A stretch of 10,173 bases of DNA from positions 1-10,173 of the forward strand of contig CAIMMA010000517.1 of NCBI GenBank assembly GCA_903842475.1. The letters run 5' to 3'. Positions 6,747 through 10,173 of this stretch are shown here, piece after piece. Source of the DNA: an uncultured bacterium (lineage in GTDB: Bacteria > Desulfobacterota > Desulfobulbia > Desulfobulbales > Desulfobulbaceae). The position numbers and the translations under genes were made by a program. A model generated the notes under the pieces. It was not told the DNA's origin. It was given only the letters and a program-made list of their open reading frames with translations, and searched no databases. Positions within the stretch are counted from its first letter, which is position 1, and each line of letters opens with the position of its first letter.

Positions 6747-6775
6747 TATGTAATCAGTTTAGGTGGTATTGTAAA
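6747..6775 (-). promoter_or_regulatory. Candidate promoter of the def-fmt-larC-pgpA operon
   Basis: On the minus strand TTTACA (plus 6770-6775) and TACATA (plus 6747-6752) are separated by 17 bases. The -35 matches five of six sigma-70 consensus bases, the -10 only about three. A transcript from here would have a leader of about 50 bases before the def ATG. It lies in the 187-base divergent region 6692-6878. That region also holds a GCGG/CCGC mini-hairpin followed by T runs near 6808-6838, which has no upstream plus-strand gene to terminate. Confidence 0.28.
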
Positions 6776-6878
6776 GGCGCCTGCATCGCTTCCGCCTCCC
6801 CTTTGGCGCGGTGGCCGCTTGTTTTTCGTTTTTTTTTTGTGTAGGGTGCAAGCCAACTATGCACGGAGTCTGGTGGAG

Positions 6879-7745
6879 ATGGTAGAGAGAGAAGCATTCG
6901 CAGCGGGATTGGCAGCATTGCATCGGCCGGTTTTGCCGCTGGTGGGGATTGTCCAGTTTTTGTATCTGACCGGCGATTTCGCCACGGTCGACGAGGTGAT
7001 TGCCGAGTTGCCCGACGAGATCGAAACCGGCTATGCCTGCTATGCGCACGCAGCGGCCGAACTGGCCCCCTATGCCGACCTGCTCCGACCCTTGGAGGCC
7101 CTGAAAGCCGGCAAGCGACCGGAGGAGCAGGTGGTCGACGGCGAGGGCAACCCGGTGGATGCCATGACCGCCGCCATCGCGCTGGTGTCCCAACGGGTTT
7201 TGACCAGGGAACTGGAACAGATTAACAGCCTCCTCTGCGGCCCCTGCGGTTGCCTCCTGTGCTGTGTCGGACCGGAGGCGTCCATGGTCCAGTCCTATTT
7301 TGAAATACCGCTGCAGGCCGGCGAGGTCATTTTTTTTCGGTTGGAACAGATTGACACCCCGGTTTCCAGGGCGCATCTGGTCGGTGATGAGCCGCCGCTG
7401 CAAGGTGCCGGCGGTGTGTTTTTCGATCGTCCGGACCCGGCGCTGATCCATTGGCAGTCGGGTTGGAGTTTGATCCTGCCGCGCACCAGCCGTTGTCCGA
7501 ACCTGGAAGCATCGGGTCGCTGTCTGGTCTATTCGGACCGACCGGAGGTCTGCCGTCGGCCCCAGATTTTTCCGTATGTGGTCGAACCACTGCGGAAGGA
7601 GGAAAACGGAGTACCGATTTTCCGTCTTCGCCAATCGCTGCTCGCGGTGATGGACTGTCCCTATGTCCGACTGCTGCAAGACGAAATCGCCGCCTATGCC
7701 GCCGCCTGCGAGCTGGAAATGATCTTCCGGCACAATAAGGCATAG
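6879..7745 (+). CDS. YkgJ-family cysteine-cluster protein
   Basis: A 288-residue soluble protein of the YkgJ / CxxCxxCC family, thought to bind zinc or an iron-sulfur cluster; its function is not established. The central part has the dense cluster C120, C123, C125, C128, C129 (CGPCGCLLCCVGPE). The C-terminal half has RCPNLEASGRCLVYSDRPEV with C206 and C215, then CRRPQIFP with C225. This is the usual CPxL...C.IY..RPxxCR pattern. Another cysteine, C260, lies in VMDCPYV. The first 110 residues form a helical region rich in Ala, Glu and Leu, longer than the minimal family domain. The start is not certain. ATG 6879 has GGAG at 6865-6868, 10 bases away; GTG 6873 and GTG 6846 are alternatives. The frame is open further upstream, but that part reads as non-coding. 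It is transcribed away from def and is 79 bases before plsY. Confidence 0.82.
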   Translation: MVEREAFAAGLAALHRPVLPLVGIVQFLYLTGDFATVDEVIAELPDEIETGYACYAHAAAELAPYADLLRPLEALKAGKRPEEQVVDGEGNPVDAMTAAIALVSQRVLTRELEQINSLLCGPCGCLLCCVGPEASMVQSYFEIPLQAGEVIFFRLEQIDTPVSRAHLVGDEPPLQGAGGVFFDRPDPALIHWQSGWSLILPRTSRCPNLEASGRCLVYSDRPEVCRRPQIFPYVVEPLRKEENGVPIFRLRQSLLAVMDCPYVRLLQDEIAAYAAACELEMIFRHNKA

Positions 7746-7785
7746 CAGGGGTGGGGGAAAAACGGCACTCCCAAACAACGACTGT

Positions 7786-7816
7786 CAACCTTACCGGAAC
7801 CCAACCTTACCGGAAC
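7786..7816 (+). repeat. Two-copy 16-bp tandem repeat just before plsY
   Basis: CAACCTTACCGGAAC occurs at 7786-7800 and again at 7802-7816, separated by a single C, giving a 16-base period. It ends 8 bases before the plsY start codon, so the second copy covers the ribosome-binding region. It could be a recent duplication, or a paired operator or RNA element affecting plsY. Confidence 0.85.
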
Positions 7817-7824
7817 AAGAGCCT

Positions 7825-8442
7825 ATGAACAGCACCGGCATTTTCTGCATTCTCCTCTCCTATCTTGTGGGGGCCATACCCTTTGGCCTGGTGGTCTCCC
7901 GGGGGAGCGGCATCGATATCCGCACCCAGGGCAGCAGGAACATCGGGGCCACCAATGTCGCCCGCCTGCTCGGCAAGAAAATGGGGGTGCTGACCCTGTT
8001 CCTTGATCTGCTGAAAGGGTATGTGCCGATGTTGCTTACCGCGTTCCTGGTCCAGGACACGCCCCGGCGCGATCTGATCGTCGCCCTGTGCGGCGCGGCC
8101 GCGGTCCTGGGGCATATGTTTCCGGTCTATCTGCGGTTCCAGGGCGGCAAAGGAGTGGCTACGGCGCTGGGAACCTTTTTGTATCTGGCCCCGCTGGCGG
8201 TTCCGGGGTGCCTGCTCGTCTTTATGGCGACGGTCCGGCTGTCCGGTTTTGTCTCCCTGGGCTCGCTCCTGGGCTCGGCCTCCATGTTGGGATGGCTTTT
8301 TCTCCTCAAGGCCGAGGGGTGGAAACTGGGATTAGCCGCTTGTATCGTGGCGATGATCTGGGCCAAGCATTATCAGAACATCGGTCGGTTATTGAGCGGC
8401 ACCGAAAAGTCGTGGAAAAAGCCGGGAGAGGTCCAGGGGTGA
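7825..8442 (+). CDS. plsY: Acyl-phosphate:glycerol-3-phosphate acyltransferase PlsY
   Basis: A 205-residue integral membrane enzyme that acylates glycerol-3-phosphate with acyl-phosphate (made by PlsX) to give lysophosphatidic acid, the first committed step of phospholipid synthesis. The three family motifs are clear: SRNIGATNVARLLG (37-50), GHMFPVYLRFQGGKGVAT (96-113 region), and KHYQNIGRLLSGTEKS (181-196). The helix SYLVGAIPFGLVVSRGSG begins the protein as usual. Several hydrophobic helices fit the seven-segment topology. The length is normal. The ATG at 7825 is preceded by a modest AAGAG purine stretch at 7815-7820. The end overlaps the J-domain gene by four bases (GTGA). Confidence 0.96.
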   Translation: MNSTGIFCILLSYLVGAIPFGLVVSRGSGIDIRTQGSRNIGATNVARLLGKKMGVLTLFLDLLKGYVPMLLTAFLVQDTPRRDLIVALCGAAAVLGHMFPVYLRFQGGKGVATALGTFLYLAPLAVPGCLLVFMATVRLSGFVSLGSLLGSASMLGWLFLLKAEGWKLGLAACIVAMIWAKHYQNIGRLLSGTEKSWKKPGEVQG

Positions 8443-8771
8443 ATCGCCAGGAATGGGAGGCCATCGAACAGGCCAGGTCGCTGCTGCAGTTAGGGGACCG
8501 AGCGACGCTCAATGAGATCAAGCGCAGCTACCGCCGCCTGAGCAAGCTCCATCATCCGGATACCGCCACCGGCGTACCGAGCAGCGAGCAGATGTACCGG
8601 ATCACGGCGGCCTACGAACTGCTGATGCGCTATTGCAATGACTATCGTTTCCCCCTGCAGCGGGAGGAATTGGAATCCGAGGGACTGGACCCCTACGACC
8701 CCGACGATTGGTGGCAGGCTCGTTTCGGCCAGGATCCGTTGTGGGGCGGCAAGAAAACCCGGCAGCGCTGA
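8439..8771 (+). CDS. Small J-domain (DnaJ-like) protein
   Basis: A 110-residue protein whose first two thirds is a J domain, the part that stimulates the ATPase of DnaK/Hsp70. Residues 6-65 read as helix I (EAIEQARSLLQLG), helix II (LNEIKRSYRRLSKLHHPD), the invariant HPD at 39-41, and helix III (SEQMYRITAAYELLMRY). The glycine/phenylalanine, zinc-finger and substrate domains of full DnaJ are missing. The acidic tail (DPYDPDDWWQARFG) has no match I recognise. The start is GTG at 8439, which overlaps the plsY stop as GTGA. A purine-rich site (GGGAGAGG, 8424-8431) lies 7 bases before it, so translation is coupled to plsY. An earlier start would place it inside plsY. The client of this co-chaperone is unknown; coupling to a membrane enzyme gene may only reflect co-expression. 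Confidence 0.88.
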   Translation: MNRQEWEAIEQARSLLQLGDRATLNEIKRSYRRLSKLHHPDTATGVPSSEQMYRITAAYELLMRYCNDYRFPLQREELESEGLDPYDPDDWWQARFGQDPLWGGKKTRQR

Positions 8772-8795
8772 GCGCGGCCACCGACGGCGGCAGAC

Positions 8796-8954
8796 TTAAA
8801 CGCGCAGCGGCCTTTTTTCCGAATCGGAATTCCGGCAGCAGATCGCCTCGAAAGAGGCGCGGTATTCCCGAATCAGTTGGTTTCGGGCCGACAGGTCGAG
8901 CAGCCAGTAGCAGGGGCTGAGCATCAGGATGTGGATCGCTTGTTTGCGTGTCAT
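8796..8954 (-). CDS. Small 52-residue protein of unknown function
   Basis: A short minus-strand gene starting at ATG 8954, with an excellent ribosome site (GGAGG, plus-strand CCTCC 8962-8966) 7 bases upstream. The product begins MTRKQAIHILMLSPCYWLLD and goes on LSARNQLIREYRASFEAICC before a polar, basic tail. It looks like two amphipathic helices joined near the Pro-Cys, with cysteines C15, C39 and C40. I do not recognise a named family. The strong ribosome site, tidy composition and convergent placement 24 bases from the J-domain gene favour a real gene. The open frame continues upstream to 9095, but that extension crosses the metF leader and lacks a ribosome site. A role in regulation or protein binding is guesswork. 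Confidence 0.68.
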   Translation of the reverse strand: MTRKQAIHILMLSPCYWLLDLSARNQLIREYRASFEAICCRNSDSEKRPLRV

Positions 8955-9126
8955 GATTTGCCCTCCGTGGCAAAAGAGAATCTTTCCTGATTTGCTTATC
9001 GGCTGTTTTTTTGGGAAGCTTGCGCGAAATTTTTTATGGGCAGAGGGGCGCCCGGATCGGGTGGCATTCCCTTCGGGCACCCAACCCTTTTGCATTGTGA
9101 CAATTTATTGAACAAGGAGTACGGGG
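8955..9126. promoter_or_regulatory. Divergent leader region upstream of metF
   Basis: This 172-base gap must hold the start signals of both metF and the 52-residue gene. A GC-rich foldable segment at about 9042-9084 contains GGGCGCCC (9046-9053), CCCGGATCGGG (9051-9061) and GGGTG/CACCC (9059-9063 with 9078-9082) around CCCTTCGGG. These overlap and cannot all form at once. I find no good -35/-10 pair and no match to a known SAM or other methionine riboswitch. Confidence 0.3.
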
Positions 9127-9999
9127 ATGCAGATTCCTCAACTGATCCAACACCAGCGTCCGTTTGTTTCCCTGGAATTTTTTCCGCCCAAAAAACAGGA
9201 GGAGTGGCCGGGATTCCTCGCGGCAGCCCGGGAACTGCAGCAACTGCAGCCGCTGTTCGCCTCGGTGACCTATGGCGCCGGCGGTTCCACCCAGTCCAAT
9301 ACCCTGGAGATCTGCGAGCAATTGATCCGAACCTGCGGGTTTGAGATCATGCCCCACCTCACCGGGGTGGCGGCCGACCAGGACAAGATCGACGGTTTCC
9401 TTACGGCCATCGGGGCGCTGGGGATCGAGAATGTCCTTGCCTTGCGCGGTGATCGTCCCGCCGGGTTTACCGGCACCGATGCGGAATTGTTCAAGACCTT
9501 TCCCCACGCCTCGGACCTGGTGGCCTATATCCGTGGGCAGCATCCCGGCATGGCCATCGGGGTGGCCGGATTTCCCGAGGCCCATGCCGAGGCCCCCTCC
9601 TTCGGCGCCGATCTGGCGGTCATGGAGCGCAAGGTGGCCAGCGGCGCCGATTTCATCATCACCCAGCTGTATTTCGACAACCGGGTCTATTTTGACTATG
9701 TCGAACGGTTGCGGGCCCGCGGAGTCACGGTCCCGGTCATCCCGGGTATCCTGCCCATCCGCAGCCTGGCTTCGCTGCGATTCACCCTCCAGTTATGCAA
9801 TGCCCGGGTGCCGGGGCAGCTGATCAACGGACTGATGAAGGCCAACGAACAGGGCGGGGCTGCCGAGGTCTACAAGATCGGGGTGGCCTATGCCCGTGAG
9901 CAGGTCAAAGGTCTCCTGGCCGGCGGTGCGCCCGGGGTCCACCTCTACACCCTCAATAAGGCGGACATGTGTCTTGAGGTCATGGACGGCCTGTTGTGA
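9127..9999 (+). CDS. metF: 5,10-methylenetetrahydrofolate reductase MetF
   Basis: A 290-residue flavoprotein (TIM barrel) that reduces 5,10-methylene-tetrahydrofolate to 5-methyl-tetrahydrofolate, supplying methyl groups for methionine. Family motifs are in order: LEFFPPK with catalytic E17, SVTYGAGGST (46-55), PHLTG, NVLALRGD with D109, GADFIITQLYFD with Q180 contacting folate, VPVIPGILPI, and the C-terminal PGVHLYTLNK. Length equals the common bacterial catalytic domain; there is no C-terminal SAM-binding extension. AAGGAG (9114-9119) is 7 bases before the ATG, a strong site. It stands alone on this strand. No MetV-like zinc protein or other folate gene is next to it. Its 3' end overlaps the facing transporter gene by 20 bases. 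Confidence 0.97.
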   Translation: MQIPQLIQHQRPFVSLEFFPPKKQEEWPGFLAAARELQQLQPLFASVTYGAGGSTQSNTLEICEQLIRTCGFEIMPHLTGVAADQDKIDGFLTAIGALGIENVLALRGDRPAGFTGTDAELFKTFPHASDLVAYIRGQHPGMAIGVAGFPEAHAEAPSFGADLAVMERKVASGADFIITQLYFDNRVYFDYVERLRARGVTVPVIPGILPIRSLASLRFTLQLCNARVPGQLINGLMKANEQGGAAEVYKIGVAYAREQVKGLLAGGAPGVHLYTLNKADMCLEVMDGLL

Positions 10000-10173
10000 C
10001 CCGCTGTCCCCTTGCGCCTTCCAATCGGCGCAGCATGACCCACACCCGGTAGCCCAGCAGCGCCGACGCGGCCGTCAGGGCCAGGATCAGCCCGATCCAG
10101 AAGCCCTGAGGGCCAGGCGTCAATCCCCCCCACCCCCCCAATCCCAAACCCTACCCCATCGGCAGGCCAATCC
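9980..10173 (-). pseudogene. C-terminal end of a MATE-family efflux transporter with an in-frame TAG
   Basis: The minus-strand frame ending with TGA at 9980-9982 reads IGLPMG, then TAG (10151-10153), then GLGLGGWGGLTPGPQGFWIG and LILALTAASALLGYRVWVML before a basic tail. This fits the last two helices of MATE (NorM-like) cation-coupled multidrug exporters, where the stretch IGLPxGYxLG is common, so the TAG stands where a tyrosine is expected. The region around 10123-10145 carries two runs of seven G on the minus strand, which are mutation- and error-prone. The gene continues beyond the window. It is either a real nonsense mutation, a base error close to the window end, or (least likely) a read-through amber codon. 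The coding end overlaps the last 20 bases of metF on the other strand. The family call rests on a short fragment. Confidence 0.6.

Noticed and set aside
6672..6878. Upstream extension of the YkgJ-like frame to 6672
   Set aside because: The extra residues overlap the def start and read as non-coding, including translation of T-rich DNA near 6828-6838.
6759..7778. Minus-strand open frame of 339 codons opposite the YkgJ-like gene
   Set aside because: The plus strand holds the family motifs; the minus reading is rich in Gln, His and Arg with no family pattern.
8088..8438. Extension of the J-domain frame back into plsY
   Set aside because: It is a shadow of plsY. The GTG at 8439 with its ribosome site explains the gene.
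8771..8820. Terminator between the J-domain gene and the 52-residue gene, with a T run near 8813-8818
   Set aside because: Only a 4-bp GGCC/GGCC stem would precede the T run, and it sits inside the small gene. The GCC/GGC hairpin nearby has no T run.
9062..9079. Sigma-54-like element TGGCATTCCCTTCGGGCA before metF
   Set aside because: The -24 half is fair, but the -12 half lacks TTGC at the required spacing.
1..10173. CRISPR array, tRNA, rRNA, insertion sequence, phage or toxin-antitoxin genes
   Set aside because: No regularly spaced repeats, tRNA-like cloverleaf, transposase motif or paired small toxin/antitoxin frames were found on reading both strands by eye.

Overview
The window looks like a piece of a Gram-negative, probably anaerobic bacterial chromosome. 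The mix of a two-CCG-domain iron-sulfur protein, a periplasmic rhodanese with a MauE/DoxX partner, LarC, a YkgJ-type cysteine-cluster protein, PlsY and PgpA suggests a Desulfobacterota lineage, perhaps near Desulfobulbales. That placement is inference from gene families; no rRNA or other marker is present to prove it. There is no rRNA, tRNA, CRISPR array, insertion sequence or phage gene that I can see, and no gene-free stretch longer than 300 bases.

Layout. Positions 1-236 (+) hold the C-terminal end of a UMF1-family MFS transporter, broken by a one-base frameshift and followed by a possible terminator. Positions 411-2812 (-) hold a likely redox/sulfur module transcribed mauE-like, rhodanese, then the CCG iron-sulfur protein. 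About 3005-3391 (+) is a C-terminal remnant of a cobalamin-independent methionine synthase. From 6691 down to 3581 (-) runs a tight operon def-fmt-larC-pgpA, with ATGA and TGATG stop/start overlaps. Divergent from it at 6879-7745 (+) is a YkgJ-family gene, followed by plsY (7825-8442) and a translationally coupled small J-domain gene (8439-8771). A 52-residue conserved-looking small gene lies at 8796-8954 (-). metF is at 9127-9999 (+), and its 3' end overlaps by 20 bp the end of a partial MATE transporter on the other strand, which has an in-frame TAG.

How the genes work together. def and fmt process formyl-methionine at translation initiation. pgpA and plsY are both phospholipid synthesis genes on opposite sides of the divergent promoter region. 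larC makes or loads the nickel-pincer cofactor but no other lar gene is in the window. metF and the metE-like remnant both concern methionine and methyl-folate metabolism, but only metF appears functional. The 411-2812 module plausibly handles sulfane sulfur or disulfides across the inner membrane. It sits in visibly lower-GC DNA between two broken genes, so it may have been acquired or rearranged in.

Nothing here is clearly a new defence or mobile system. Most of the window is housekeeping. The points most worth a second look are the mauE-rhodanese-CCG module with its broken flanks, larC inside the def-fmt operon, and the disrupted genes at both window ends.
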